In this document: piece after piece, positions 1 to 8,835 of the stretch
Position numbering within the stretch: the stretch's first letter is position 1
How the letters are laid out: every line of letters begins with the position of its first letter
DNA from: Nitrobacter winogradskyi Nb-255
GTDB taxonomy: Bacteria; Pseudomonadota; Alphaproteobacteria; Rhizobiales; Xanthobacteraceae
Reading direction: 5' to 3'
Assembly: GCF_000012725.1 (NCBI RefSeq)
Contig: NC_007406.1
Coordinates: forward strand, 2,818,001 to 2,882,000
DNA: 64,000 nucleotides
Program-made: the position numbers and the translations under genes
Notes under the pieces: model-generated
Databases searched by the model: none
What the model was told of the DNA's origin: nothing
What the model saw: only the letters and a program-made list of their open reading frames with translations

Positions 1-936
1 AGGCGAGAGATAAAGCGCGAGTTGCAGATAGACCAGCGCCAGATCCTCGCCGCCGCGCCGGGTCAGGGACGCGCCGATGCCGTAAAGAGCTTCGGCGGCG
101 CCGGTCTGCGGCGAATTGACGAGCTGCGGCAGCTTCTTGCGAGCCTTGAGCTCCTTGATTCCTTCCTGAATCAGAGGATGCCGCGCCAGTTTCTTGTCGA
201 ACGACTCGTACACGGCGAGCGCCGCCGCGGCGTCCTTGTTGCGCGACAACCACCGCGCATAAGCATCCGACACGCGGAGCGCCGAATCGTCGAGCTTGTA
301 AGCGCGCTCGAGACGAGCCCCAGCCTCTTCCTTCCGGCCCGCAAGATCGAGCAGCATCCCCGAATGCAGATCCTTGAAGATCGGGTACCATTCGGGACCT
401 GTCAGCGCATCGATAAGAGCGACGGCCTGCCTGGTGTCGCCGGCGCCATAGTCGGCCCATCCCGACAGCAACGTCGCCACCAGGTCGGTGATCGGTCCGC
501 GAATGGACAATTTGATGTTTTTCCGGGCGGCCGCGTATTTTTTCTGCTTGAGATTATCAACGCCGACGACGAGCCGCGCGACGCGGTTGGATTTGTCGAT
601 GGCGAGAATGCGATCGGCCAGCTTCACCGCGGCGGCGATATTGCCTTCGGCCAGCGACGAGATGAACGCGCGATCCAGAAGCTCGTTGTTTTTCGGATCG
701 GTGCGTAACGCCGAACGATAGAACGTCGCCGCGGACCTGGCGTCGCGCTCGACGCTGGCATGACGCGCGGCGAGATAGCTGCCCGACGTCGTCATGCTGC
801 GCAGATCCTTGGCGCTGGGAAATGGCGAGGTTTCGGTCGGATGGTCCGGCGTCTGAGCCGCCAGCGGACCAGACGGAACCAACAACGCCGCAGCGGCAAC
901 AGCCATCGCCAGGCGATTGAAACGAATGGACAACAT
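1..936 (-). CDS. TPR-repeat protein, 3' end outside the window
   Basis: An open frame on the minus strand runs from an ATG at 936 to the window edge with no stop, so about 312 residues are visible and the C-terminus is missing. The N-terminus (MLSIRFNRLAMAVAAAALL) looks like a Sec signal peptide ending near an AAQ site, so the protein is probably periplasmic. The rest is helical with TPR-like character (for example AATFYRSALRTDPKNNELL). An in-frame ATG at 972 is an alternative start. TPR proteins of this kind are common scaffolds; no specific function can be assigned. The gene lies downstream of the ETF-QO gene on the same strand, separated by a repeat copy. Confidence 0.8.
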   Translation of the reverse strand, partial: MLSIRFNRLAMAVAAAALLVPSGPLAAQTPDHPTETSPFPSAKDLRSMTTSGSYLAARHASVERDARSAATFYRSALRTDPKNNELLDRAFISSLAEGNIAAAVKLADRILAIDKSNRVARLVVGVDNLKQKKYAAARKNIKLSIRGPITDLVATLLSGWADYGAGDTRQAVALIDALTGPEWYPIFKDLHSGMLLDLAGRKEEAGARLERAYKLDDSALRVSDAYARWLSRNKDAAAALAVYESFDKKLARHPLIQEGIKELKARKKLPQLVNSPQTGAAEALYGIGASLTRRGGEDLALVYLQLALYLSP

Positions 937-1023
937 CGGGATGCGCAGCTCCAGATTTCTTGGCACGAACATCAGGGTTTCTCGGTACGCAACCCGCGCC
1001 GGCACCATTGCATGATCCGCTTC

Positions 1024-1125
1024 CAGAGTCCTTGACCGCTTCACGGAAACGGTGGAGGATTCCAGTTCTTGATTGACGCGTTTCTTCAGGCGAACCGAAT
1101 TCCACTTCGCTCGAAAACGCTATAA
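1024..1125 (-). repeat. Family A mosaic intergenic repeat, copy 1
   Basis: This copy contains the family A core (TTGACGCGTTTCTTCA, then CACTTCGCTCGAAAACGC) preceded by a small hairpin (CCGCTTCACGGAAACGG). It lies between the TPR gene and the ETF-QO gene. The same core recurs at about fourteen places in the window, mostly between genes. It resembles RIME/REP-type intergenic elements of Rhizobiales. Confidence 0.8.
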
Positions 1126-1211
1126 CATTCGCGCCACGTTTCAGCCAGCCGCTTGCATCTTCGAGTGTGGCGTCATCATGGCCGCGTGCATGGCTCGCGG
1201 GGGCGGCAGAT

Positions 1212-2873
1212 TCACATCGCCTCGTAGTTGGGTCCGCCGCCGCCCTCCGGCGGCACCCAGGTGATGTTGCCGTTCGGGTCTTTCACGTCGCAGGTCTTGC
1301 AGTGGACGCAGTTCTGCGCGTTGATCTGATAGCGTAGGTCCGAACCATCCTCGACCCATTCATAGACGCCGGCGGGACAGTAGCGGCTCGACGGCCCGGC
1401 ATAGACGTCATGTTCCGAGGTTTTGTGCAGCACCGTGTCGGTGACCTTCAGATGAACCGGCTGATCCTCCTCATGATTGGTGTTGGAGAGAAACACCGAC
1501 GAAAGTTTGTCGAAAGTCAGCTTGCCGTCCGGCTTCGGATAGGCGATCCGCACATGGGCTCTGGCCGGATCGAGCGTCTGACGATCGGGCTTTGTGTGCG
1601 GCCAGGTTCCCAGCAGCGAGAATCCGAACAGCGTGTTGGTCCACATGTCGAGGCCGCCCAGCGCCACGCCGGCGACGGTGCCGAACTTCGACCATAGCGG
1701 CTTGACGTTGCGGACCTTGAACAGGTCCGTGCCGATCGCGGAACCGCGCCAGGCATTCTCGTATTCGGCGATCTCGTCATTGGCGCGTCCGGCGCCGAGC
1801 GCCGCGGCGACGTGCTCCGCGGCAAGTATTCCGCTGCCCATGGCGTTGTGAACGCCCTTGATGCGCGGAACGTTGACGAATCCCGCCGCGCAGCCGACCA
1901 GCGCGCCGCCCGGAAAGCTCAGGCGCGGCACCGACTGGTAGCCGCCCTCGGTGATGGCCCGCGCGCCATAGGCCAGCCGCTTGCCGCCCTCGAACACCCC
2001 CCGGATCGCGGGATGGGTCTTGAACCGCTGGAACTCATCGAACGGCGACAGATATGGATCGTCATAGTTCAGGTGAACGACAAAGCCGACCGCGACGCGA
2101 TGGTCGTCATAATGATAGAGAAACGAGCCGCCTCCGGTGGAATTGTTCAGCGGCCAGCCAAACGAATGCTGGATCAGCCCGTTGCGGTGCCGCGCGGGAT
2201 CGACCTGCCAGACCTCCTTGAGGCCGATGCCGAATTTCGGCGGGTCGCTGGTCTTGTCGAGCTGGAATCTTGCGATCAACTGCTTCGACAGGCTGCCTCG
2301 GGCGCCTTCCGCGAACAGCGTGTACTTTCCGAGCAGTTCCATGCCGCGGGTGAAGGAACTTTTAAGCGAGCCGTCCCGCGCAATGCCCATGTCGCCGGTC
2401 GCGATGCCGCGCACCGCGCCGTCATCGTCATAAAGCACTTCCGCCGCCGCGAAGCCGGGATAGATGTCGACGCCGAGCGCTTCCGCCTTCCGCGCGAGCC
2501 AGCGGCAGACGTTGCCGAGCGAGCCTATGTAGCAGCGATGATTGTTCATCAGCGGCGGCATCAGGAAGCCCGGCAGCCGGATCGCGCCGCCACGCGTCAT
2601 CCAGTAGAAGCGATCGTCCCTGACCTTCGTCTTGAGAGGACAATCGGCATCGTCGCGCCAGTCCGGCACAAGTTTGTCGAGCCCGGAGGGATCGATCACC
2701 GCCCCGGAGAGAATGTGGGCGCCGACTTCCGACCCTTTCTCAACGACGACGATGCTGAGACCGGAATCGAGCTGCTTGAGCCGGATCGCCGCCGACAGGC
2801 CCGATGGCCCGGCGCCGACGATAACGACATCGAAATCCATGGATTCGCGCGGCGGCAATTCGTCGCTGCTCAT
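1212..2873 (-). CDS. etfD: Electron transfer flavoprotein-ubiquinone oxidoreductase
   Basis: ETF-QO passes electrons from reduced ETF, collected from acyl-CoA and other dehydrogenases, to ubiquinone at the inner membrane. The 553-residue product has an N-terminal FAD dinucleotide motif (VIVGAGPSGLSAAIRL, G20-G25). It has a central ubiquinone/FAD domain (GGGSFLYHY, ITEGGYQSVPRL) and a C-terminal 4Fe-4S site with C499 and C522-x2-C525-x2-C528. The ATG at 2873 (MSSDELPP) gives the usual family length; an in-frame ATG at 2966 would add 31 residues with no family resemblance. All expected cofactor residues are present. Confidence 0.95.
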   Translation of the reverse strand: MSSDELPPRESMDFDVVIVGAGPSGLSAAIRLKQLDSGLSIVVVEKGSEVGAHILSGAVIDPSGLDKLVPDWRDDADCPLKTKVRDDRFYWMTRGGAIRLPGFLMPPLMNNHRCYIGSLGNVCRWLARKAEALGVDIYPGFAAAEVLYDDDGAVRGIATGDMGIARDGSLKSSFTRGMELLGKYTLFAEGARGSLSKQLIARFQLDKTSDPPKFGIGLKEVWQVDPARHRNGLIQHSFGWPLNNSTGGGSFLYHYDDHRVAVGFVVHLNYDDPYLSPFDEFQRFKTHPAIRGVFEGGKRLAYGARAITEGGYQSVPRLSFPGGALVGCAAGFVNVPRIKGVHNAMGSGILAAEHVAAALGAGRANDEIAEYENAWRGSAIGTDLFKVRNVKPLWSKFGTVAGVALGGLDMWTNTLFGFSLLGTWPHTKPDRQTLDPARAHVRIAYPKPDGKLTFDKLSSVFLSNTNHEEDQPVHLKVTDTVLHKTSEHDVYAGPSSRYCPAGVYEWVEDGSDLRYQINAQNCVHCKTCDVKDPNGNITWVPPEGGGGPNYEAM

Positions 2874-3014
2874 GATCTGCTTCCGCAACCGGCGGCCTTC
2901 GCGTTTGTAATGCTCCTGCGGCTTGTTGTTTCCGATTTTCTGCCCGAGAACAACCGGGGAAAGCACCCCTCCGGCGTTCCACGCAAACCTCTTCGCAGCT
3001 TACCCTTCGCGAGT

Positions 3015-3075
3015 TAGAGCATGGTCCCGACCCGAAGGGCCGCGCCAGCGCAAAGTGGGAACCGGTTTTCGCCAA
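3015..3075 (+). repeat. Family B (RIME-like) repeat abutting the UDG start
   Basis: The sequence starts TAGAGCATGGTCCCGACCC and continues through GGGCCGCGCCAGCGCAAAG to GGGAACCGGTTTTCG. It is nearly identical to the first 60 bases of the repeat at 57409. The closing arm (GATCATGCTC in the other copy) is replaced here by the start of the UDG gene, two bases downstream, so the copy is truncated. Confidence 0.75.
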
Positions 3076-3076
3076 C

Positions 3077-3982
3077 ATGACATCAGATCACTCGACCACT
3101 GTCCGGGAACTTCTGGCCTTCTATCTCGAAGCGGGGGTCGATTGCGCGCTGGGGGACGAACCGGTCGACCGCCTCTCCACGCCGGATCTTGCCCCCCCGG
3201 ATCTCGCCCCGCCGAATATTGCCACACCCGCTCTGGCCCCCGGCCGGCCGATCGCCGCGAAAACCGGAGCCGCTCCCATTGCGGCGACACGGCAGCCGTC
3301 TCGCCAGACCGCCACGGCACCACCTCGCGCCGGGATCGCACCGCCACCGGACGTCGCAGCCGAACACGCGCGCGAGGCCGCCCGCACCGCTCCCTCGCTC
3401 GAGGCCCTGCGCGCCCTGCTCGAAGGCTTCGAGGGCTGCGCGTTGAAATTCACCGCTTCGCGGCTGGTGTTCGCCGACGGCAATCCGCAGGCGCGGCTAA
3501 TGTTCGTCGGCGAGGCGCCGGGACGCGACGAGGACATCGAAGGCCTGCCGTTCGTCGGCCGATCAGGCCAGCTTCTCAACCGGATGATCGCCGCGATCGG
3601 CCTGAAGCGCGGCGACGTCTACATCGCCAACGTCATTCCATGGCGGCCGCCCGGCAACCGGACGCCGACGCCGCAGGAGACCCAGATCTGCCTGCCGTTC
3701 ATCCGGCGCCAGATCGAACTGGTGAACCCCGACGTCCTGGTGACGCTCGGCAATCCCTCGACGCAGACGCTGCTGCAGACCCGCGAGGGTATCATGAAGA
3801 CCCGAGGCAGATGGTTCGATTACGACACCGGCGCGCGAACGATCCGTGCGATGGCGACGTTCCATCCGGCCTACCTCCTGCGCTCGCCGTCCTACAAGCG
3901 GATGGCCTGGCACGACCTGCGCGCGATCGCCAAAGCTCTGGAGGATACTGAAATTAAAGCTGAGCAGCCGGCCTCCACCTGA
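3077..3982 (+). CDS. Uracil-DNA glycosylase, family 4-like
   Basis: This protein probably excises uracil from DNA in base-excision repair. Residues 110-295 form the UDG fold: motif 1 GEAPGRDED (145-153), LPFVGRSGQLLNRM, NVIPWRPPGNRTPT (about 185-198) and the C-terminal TFHPAYLLRSP. Family 4 enzymes bind a 4Fe-4S cluster through four cysteines. Here I see C121 and C205, but the position before C121 and the CRPP position (W189) lack cysteine, so the cluster is probably absent. Residues 35-95 are a Pro/Ala-rich linker with short tandem repeats (PDLAP twice). The start codon follows a truncated family B repeat directly. Confidence 0.88.
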   Translation: MTSDHSTTVRELLAFYLEAGVDCALGDEPVDRLSTPDLAPPDLAPPNIATPALAPGRPIAAKTGAAPIAATRQPSRQTATAPPRAGIAPPPDVAAEHAREAARTAPSLEALRALLEGFEGCALKFTASRLVFADGNPQARLMFVGEAPGRDEDIEGLPFVGRSGQLLNRMIAAIGLKRGDVYIANVIPWRPPGNRTPTPQETQICLPFIRRQIELVNPDVLVTLGNPSTQTLLQTREGIMKTRGRWFDYDTGARTIRAMATFHPAYLLRSPSYKRMAWHDLRAIAKALEDTEIKAEQPAST

Positions 3983-3991
3983 GAGACAGCG

Positions 3992-5560
3992 TCACGGCGC
4001 TTTCGGGCGGACGATGGCCCAGCCGATCCGCAACAATGGCAGCCGGCCGTTGACGAGACGATCAAACGTGCGCGGAATCTCCGGAACGATGCCCGGAAAC
4101 CGCTTCACAATGGCTTCGGGCGGCGTGCCCGCGGTGTCGGACGCTCGCCAGACCACGACCCCGCCGAGTTCGGTGAATTTCGCCGGCGTTATCCACGGCG
4201 TGCGCCTGGAATCTTTATGTTTTGACGCGTTTTCTTCACGCGAACCGGATTCCGCTTCGCTCGAAAACGCTATAGGCGCCGCGTCGAGCAGCAGATGCGG
4301 CCGAGACGGACCGAGCGCCACGAGGGCCGCCAATTGCGGATCGCCCGCGACAGCGTGCAGCGGACGGTTGGTGCGGCGCTCGAAACTCTCGCCGAAATAA
4401 GCGCCGATGGCGGACGCCGGGAGGGATGTCGCAACCTCGGTATTGGTAAACCACGGCTGACCCACGACCATCGCAACCACGGCCAGCGCCGGAGCCACGA
4501 CGGCGGTGAGCCACGCCGCACGCAGCAGGCGCAGCCTATGCAGATGGATGAGATCGCCGGAGAGCAGCACGATCACCAGACCCGACATCGACAGCGCGAT
4601 CGGCGCGCCGCCGATGACGTGATCGACGCCGGACAGCGCCGCAACCAGGCTTCCGCCGAGCGCCGGCGCGAGCGCGAAGACGTAGACGAATATCTGCGCC
4701 AACGGATCCACCGGCGGCCGCACGATGACCGGCGCGTCCTCGGAGGCCCGGTTGACGAAACGGGAATTCAGGACGACCAGCAGCACAAGGCCGGGAATCG
4801 CGAGCAGGAGCGAAAGAAGCAGGCCGCCCCAGCGCAACAGCTGATTCAGTTCGAGACCATCGATCCACGGCGGCGCGCCGAGTGCGTCCGCGCGCACCAG
4901 CCAGATCAGGTAGGGCAGCGCAAGCACGGCGATCACCAAGAGCGCGAACAGCGAATCGACCGAGCTCAGGGCATTTCGTCCTCGCTCCGTGGCCAGCGCA
5001 AACACGGCCAGCGCCAGCAACAAGCCGGCCGCGTCCGGCGTGGTCAGCAACAGCAGGCCGGCTTCGATCGACAGCGCGAACCAGGCATTGCGGCCCTGCC
5101 CGATGATCCGCCAGGCATGCAGCAGCAGCAAAGACCATAGAGGAAGGGCGAGCACCTGCGGGCCGAATGTCAGGCTCGGAGCTCCGAACGCGGTCACCGT
5201 CATGGTCAGCAGCAGGGCAAGGACCGCTTGCTGGCTGCCGACGATGGTACGGGCCAGTTCAAACAGAACCCGGAAGGCGACAATGATGCAGAATTGCGAC
5301 AACAGGTAGATGCCGAACATGTGGCTGCCGGCCGCTCGATAGGCGATGTCGGCGAGCCAGAACGCCAGCGGCGGCCCGAGATCGGTTCCGACCTGATATT
5401 CCCGGCCGAACGCCAGCGCGGTCGCGAGACCGTCTGGCGGCCCCCGGTACAACAGCAGCGGCACGAGCAGCCACATCGCCGCCTGAAACAGCGCCACGAT
5501 CCAGAATACCAGAAGCGGCCTGGCGCGGATCAGTTCGACAACCAGCGATGTGAAACGCAT
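3992..5560 (-). CDS. GT39/PMT-like membrane glycosyltransferase with an in-frame repeat insertion
   Basis: This polytopic protein (522 residues from the ATG at 5560, with CAGGTCC upstream) has about 11 hydrophobic segments. It carries the N-terminal periplasmic loop typical of ArnT/PMT-2 glycosyltransferases (GREYQVGTDLGPPLAFW), which move sugars from polyprenyl phosphates. The acceptor cannot be predicted. Residues 430-451 (IAFSSEAESGSREENASKHK and on) are encoded exactly by a 66-bp family A repeat (4208-4273), which adds 22 codons without breaking the frame. Flanking segments LLLDAAP and RRTPWITPAKF read as normal family sequence. A longer ORF start at 5671 lies inside another repeat and is unlikely. 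Confidence 0.82.
   Translation of the reverse strand: MRFTSLVVELIRARPLLVFWIVALFQAAMWLLVPLLLYRGPPDGLATALAFGREYQVGTDLGPPLAFWLADIAYRAAGSHMFGIYLLSQFCIIVAFRVLFELARTIVGSQQAVLALLLTMTVTAFGAPSLTFGPQVLALPLWSLLLLHAWRIIGQGRNAWFALSIEAGLLLLTTPDAAGLLLALAVFALATERGRNALSSVDSLFALLVIAVLALPYLIWLVRADALGAPPWIDGLELNQLLRWGGLLLSLLLAIPGLVLLVVLNSRFVNRASEDAPVIVRPPVDPLAQIFVYVFALAPALGGSLVAALSGVDHVIGGAPIALSMSGLVIVLLSGDLIHLHRLRLLRAAWLTAVVAPALAVVAMVVGQPWFTNTEVATSLPASAIGAYFGESFERRTNRPLHAVAGDPQLAALVALGPSRPHLLLDAAPIAFSSEAESGSREENASKHKDSRRTPWITPAKFTELGGVVVWRASDTAGTPPEAIVKRFPGIVPEIPRTFDRLVNGRLPLLRIGWAIVRPKAP
4208..4273 (-). repeat. Family A repeat core inside a coding sequence (66 bp, in frame)
   Basis: Read on the minus strand the core starts ATAGCGTTTTCGAGCGAAGC and ends AAAACATAAAGATTCC. 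It is exactly 22 codons long and has no stop in the host frame. The same core is intergenic at 5701-5766 and 47401-47460. Here it lies within the glycosyltransferase gene near its 3' end. Confidence 0.85.
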
Positions 5561-5670
5561 GAAGGACCTGATGGCGACGGGTCTTGCGGAGCTCTTGAGG
5601 CGCGCCGGAGCGAAGTGGCTGCGAGTGATAAGGCGCGTGTACCTTTGAGGCAACCGGCCTGCCCAGGGCA

Positions 5671-5766
5671 TTTCCCTTCTGGTTGAATCAGAAGCGAAGC
5701 TCTGGATTATTGTTTTGACGCGTTTTCTTCACGCGAACCGGTCCCCACTTCGCTCGAAAACGCTAT
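5671..5766 (+). repeat. Family A repeat between rnhB and the glycosyltransferase gene
   Basis: A TTGAATCAGAAGCGAAGCTC arm is followed by the core TTTTGACGCGTTTTCTTCAC to CTCGAAAACGCTAT. The copy ends two bases before the rnhB stop codon (5769-5771) and fills the gap to the glycosyltransferase start. Confidence 0.85.
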
Positions 5767-5768
5767 GG

Positions 5769-6503
5769 TCAGATGACAGCCTCGACCGCTACCGTGGCCG
5801 ACGTTTCACTGATGGAAGCGCTTGCTCCGGCGAGCAGCGCGCGATGACGCTCGCGCGCGGCGACAACCGGGGCGAAGAAACTGCGATGATGAGAGCTTGG
5901 CCCAAGACGGCCGAGCGCTTCGAGATGGCCGGGGACCGCGTAGCCCTTGTGTGTCTCGAAGCCGTAGCCGGGGCAATCCCGCGCCAGCTTGCACATCAGC
6001 CGGTCGCGCGTGACCTTGGCGACGATCGAGGCGGCGGCGATCGACAGCACCAGGCCATCGCCGCCGATCACCGGCTCGCACGCGCAAGCGATATCTATTC
6101 TGTCGCGCCCGTCGACGAAGACGTGCTTCGGCGTGTCCGGCAGCGCATGAACCGCGCGCGCCAGCGCCCACAGTGATGCGCGCAGGATATTGTCGCGGTC
6201 GATCCGCTCGATCGGCGCGCAGGCCACCGCGAAAGATGCGGTCGCCACGATCTCCTCGAACAACTCCTCGCGGCGCGCGGCGGTCAGGCGCTTGGAGTCG
6301 TCGATGCCTTTGGGAATATGGTTCGGGTCCAGCACGACCGCGGCGGCGACCACCGGCCCCGCCAATGGCCCGCGCCCGACCTCATCGCAGCCGGCGACCG
6401 GCCAGACGCCGCACTCCATCAGGTCACGCTCACGCATGAAACTCGGCGCAACGTTGATAGTCCCTGCTTTCAGACGACGCTTCGGAGGCGTTGCGCGAAT
6501 CAT
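5769..6503 (-). CDS. rnhB: Ribonuclease HII
   Basis: RNase HII cleaves the RNA strand of RNA-DNA hybrids and starts removal of single ribonucleotides from DNA. The 244-residue product has the active-site motif [19 protein letters not shown] (Asp and Glu metal ligands). It also has [18 protein letters not shown] and the C-terminal GYETHKGY-like segment [10 protein letters not shown]. The ATG at 6503 ([10 protein letters not shown]) is the likely start; an upstream in-frame start at 6545 adds 14 unlikely residues. The C-terminal tail after the HRRSF-like motif is Ala/Ser-rich. The stop codon lies next to a repeat copy. Confidence 0.95.
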   Translation of the reverse strand: MIRATPPKRRLKAGTINVAPSFMRERDLMECGVWPVAGCDEVGRGPLAGPVVAAAVVLDPNHIPKGIDDSKRLTAARREELFEEIVATASFAVACAPIERIDRDNILRASLWALARAVHALPDTPKHVFVDGRDRIDIACACEPVIGGDGLVLSIAAASIVAKVTRDRLMCKLARDCPGYGFETHKGYAVPGHLEALGRLGPSSHHRSFFAPVVAARERHRALLAGASASISETSATVAVEAVI

Positions 6504-6651
6504 GGCGTGATGGTGCGGTGGACCGCCCGACGGCGCAACCCGCAAACGGCGGATTATTCCCGCAATTCGCTTCCGTCCCGCATCGGATTGTCGTGCCCGG
6601 CAGCTATTCGTGAGGCCACCCTAAACATTTCAACATCACAAGAGAACAGCC

Positions 6652-6981
6652 ATGAACGCCTGGGGACTTCTTGCCATCAGCATCGTCGCCGAAGTCACCG
6701 CAACAACGCTGCTCACCAAATCCGAAGGCTTCGGCAAGCCGGTCTACGGCGTTGCCGCGCTGGCGATCTTCGCCGGCTGCTTCTGGGCGCTATCGCAGGT
6801 TTTGACCCGCATTCCGGTCGGCGTCGCCTATGCCATCTGGTCCGGGGCCGGCGTGGTGCTGATCTCGCTGATCGGCGCCATATTCCTGCGCCAGTCGCCA
6901 AGCATGATCCAGATCCTGTTCATCAGCTTGATCGTGGTTGGCGCGGTCGGTCTCAACCTGACCACCAGCGTGTCGCAATGA
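6652..6981 (+). CDS. SMR-family small multidrug/cation exporter
   Basis: This is a 109-residue protein with four transmembrane helices, the exact size of EmrE-type transporters. The essential proton- and substrate-binding glutamate is E14 in the first helix (IVAEVTATTLL). The conserved helix 3 YAIWSGAGVVLISLIG is present. SMR proteins act as antiparallel dimers in the inner membrane and exchange protons for cationic drugs or guanidinium-like compounds. The sequence looks more EmrE-like than Gdx-like, but substrate cannot be fixed. AAGAGAACAGCC precedes the ATG. No second SMR gene is adjacent. Confidence 0.93.
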   Translation: MNAWGLLAISIVAEVTATTLLTKSEGFGKPVYGVAALAIFAGCFWALSQVLTRIPVGVAYAIWSGAGVVLISLIGAIFLRQSPSMIQILFISLIVVGAVGLNLTTSVSQ

Positions 6982-7031
6982 CCATCGTTTCCTTCTGACG
7001 AGATACCGCGTTCGCCTCCACCCTGACACCG

Positions 7032-8192
7032 TCAGAACAGGCTCAACTGCTGCCCGCTACGTTTCGGCCTGGCGAAATGGTCAGTCGTCAACTTCGAGCG
7101 CTTCCTGTTGAGCCCAAGCTTCTCGCAGGCGATCTCGAAGCGGCGGCCGATCATCCATGCGATCGGTCCCGCGCCCTTCATCCGCGCGCCCCATTGTGAA
7201 TCGTAATCGCGGCCGTTGCGCATGTCGCGGATCATCGTGAACACATGACGATAGCGATCGGGATAGTTCGCCATGAGCCATTCGCGGAACAGGTCGCGCA
7301 CTTCCAGCGGCAGCCGCAGCAGCACATAGTTGGCTTCCCTGACACCGGCATGGGCGGCCGCATCGAGAATCCGCTCGATCTCGCTGTCGTTCAGCACCGG
7401 GATCACGGGGGCCACCATCACCGTGGTCGGAATGCCTGCTTCCGACAGCTTGCGCAATGCCTCCAGCCGCCGCATCGGCGTTGACGCCCGCGGCTCCATC
7501 GAGCGTGCGAGCCGGGCGTCGAGCGACGTCACTGAAATCGCCACCTTGGCGAGATTGCGCTTCGCCATTCGCGCAAGAATATCGATGTCGCGTGTCACCA
7601 ACGCCGATTTCGTGACGATGCCGACCGGATGCGACGCACGCTCCAGCACTTCGAGGATGCCGCGCATGATCCTGCTGCCGCGCTCGATCGGCTGATAGGG
7701 ATCGGTGTTGGTCCCGATCGCGATCATTTTCGGCTCGTAGCCCTCAGCGGCCAGTTCCTTCTCCAACAGGGCGGGCGCGTCCGGCTTCGCGAACAGCTTC
7801 GATTCGAAATCCAGCCCCGGTGACAGGCCGAGATAGGCATGGGTCGGCCTTGCGAAACAGTAGACGCAGCCGTGCTCGCAGCCCCGGTAAGGATTGATCG
7901 AGCGGTCGAAACTGATGTCGGGCGACTCGTTGCGGGTGATGACTTTCCGCGCGGCGTCGACAGCGAGCGTGGTTTTGAACGGCGGCAGATCGTCGAGGCT
8001 TTGCCAGCCATCGTCGAATGCGGTTCGCGCCTCCGCCTCGAATCGACCGCTGACATTGGATTGCGCGCCGCGTCCCCTCCGCCGCTCGCGATCGATCGCG
8101 ACCTCAAGCTCGGCGAAGGATGACGCGAACGCCGATGCGGGAGGCGACGTGACGACCGGGTTTCTGCGGGTGGCGGGCGAGGTTCTGCTCAT
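7032..8192 (-). CDS. PA0069-family radical SAM protein
   Basis: The 386-residue protein has a radical SAM signature in GCEHGCVYCFARPTHAYLGL (C-x3-C-x2-C) at about residues 105-124, and FESKLFAKPDAPALLEKEL as in SplB-related proteins of the PA0069 family. These proteins bind a 4Fe-4S cluster and SAM; the family's reaction is not established. The N-terminal 50 residues are basic and poorly conserved. The gene stands alone between the SMR exporter (convergent) and moaB. Confidence 0.9.
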   Translation of the reverse strand: MSRTSPATRRNPVVTSPPASAFASSFAELEVAIDRERRRGRGAQSNVSGRFEAEARTAFDDGWQSLDDLPPFKTTLAVDAARKVITRNESPDISFDRSINPYRGCEHGCVYCFARPTHAYLGLSPGLDFESKLFAKPDAPALLEKELAAEGYEPKMIAIGTNTDPYQPIERGSRIMRGILEVLERASHPVGIVTKSALVTRDIDILARMAKRNLAKVAISVTSLDARLARSMEPRASTPMRRLEALRKLSEAGIPTTVMVAPVIPVLNDSEIERILDAAAHAGVREANYVLLRLPLEVRDLFREWLMANYPDRYRHVFTMIRDMRNGRDYDSQWGARMKGAGPIAWMIGRRFEIACEKLGLNRKRSKLTTDHFARPKRSGQQLSLF

Positions 8193-8258
8193 GGCGGAAC
8201 AATAGCAGCCACACAGAACAAAGCAAGAACATATTTCGAGCCTTTCCGATCGGGCGGC

Positions 8259-8822
8259 TCAGGCCGACGCTCCCCTCGCCTTCGGGCGGCGAAGATGTTC
8301 GTCCAGCCGCGGCATGATCTCGACGAAGTTGCAGGGGCGGGTGCGGTAATCAAGCTGGTGCGAGAGGATGCCATCCCAGCCGTCCCGGCAGGCGCCGGGA
8401 GACCCCGGCAAGCAGAAGACGAAGGTGGAACCCGCGGTGCCGGCGGTCGCGCGGCTCTGTATCGCCGAAGTGCCGATCTTGGCGTGGCTCAGCATGTGGA
8501 AAGCAATCGAGAAGCCATCCATCCGCTTCTCGAAGAGCGGCTCGACGGCCTCGGGGGTAACGTCGCGCCCCGTGAAGCCGGTGCCGCCGGTGGTGATGAT
8601 GACGTCGATACCGGGGTCGGCGATCCATTTTTTGATCAACGTGCGGATCGCTTCAACATCGTCAGTGACGATCGCGCGCGCGGCCAGCTTGTGACCGGCG
8701 GCGGTGAGCCGCTCTGCCAGCGCCGCGCCCGACTTGTCCTCCTCAAGAGATCGCGTGTCTGACACTGTCAGCACCCCGATGTTTAGAGGAACGAACGGCT
8801 TCGTCTCGTCGATGGCCGGCAT
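8259..8822 (-). CDS. moaB: Molybdenum cofactor biosynthesis protein B
   Basis: MoaB/Mog-type proteins adenylylate molybdopterin before molybdate insertion. The 187-residue product shows NIGVLTVSDTRSLEEDKSG, DVIITTGGTGFTGRDVTPEA (the molybdopterin-binding TGGTG loop) and LPGSPGACRDGWDGIL near the C-terminus. It begins 13 bases after the zinc peptidase stop codon, so the two genes are probably co-transcribed. A molybdenum cofactor gene fits an organism with molybdoenzymes such as nitrite oxidoreductase, but that link is only inferred. Confidence 0.93.
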   Translation of the reverse strand: MPAIDETKPFVPLNIGVLTVSDTRSLEEDKSGAALAERLTAAGHKLAARAIVTDDVEAIRTLIKKWIADPGIDVIITTGGTGFTGRDVTPEAVEPLFEKRMDGFSIAFHMLSHAKIGTSAIQSRATAGTAGSTFVFCLPGSPGACRDGWDGILSHQLDYRTRPCNFVEIMPRLDEHLRRPKARGASA

Positions 8823-8835
8823 GGCGACTTCTCAC

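Noticed and set aside
22..708. Long plus-strand open frame (228 codons) at the left edge
   Set aside because: It is antisense to the TPR protein, whose frame has a signal peptide and TPR-like sequence; the plus-strand protein has no family features.
1812..3017. 401-codon plus-strand frame opposite ETF-QO
   Set aside because: GC-rich codon bias opens antisense frames; the minus strand encodes a complete ETF-QO with all cofactor motifs.
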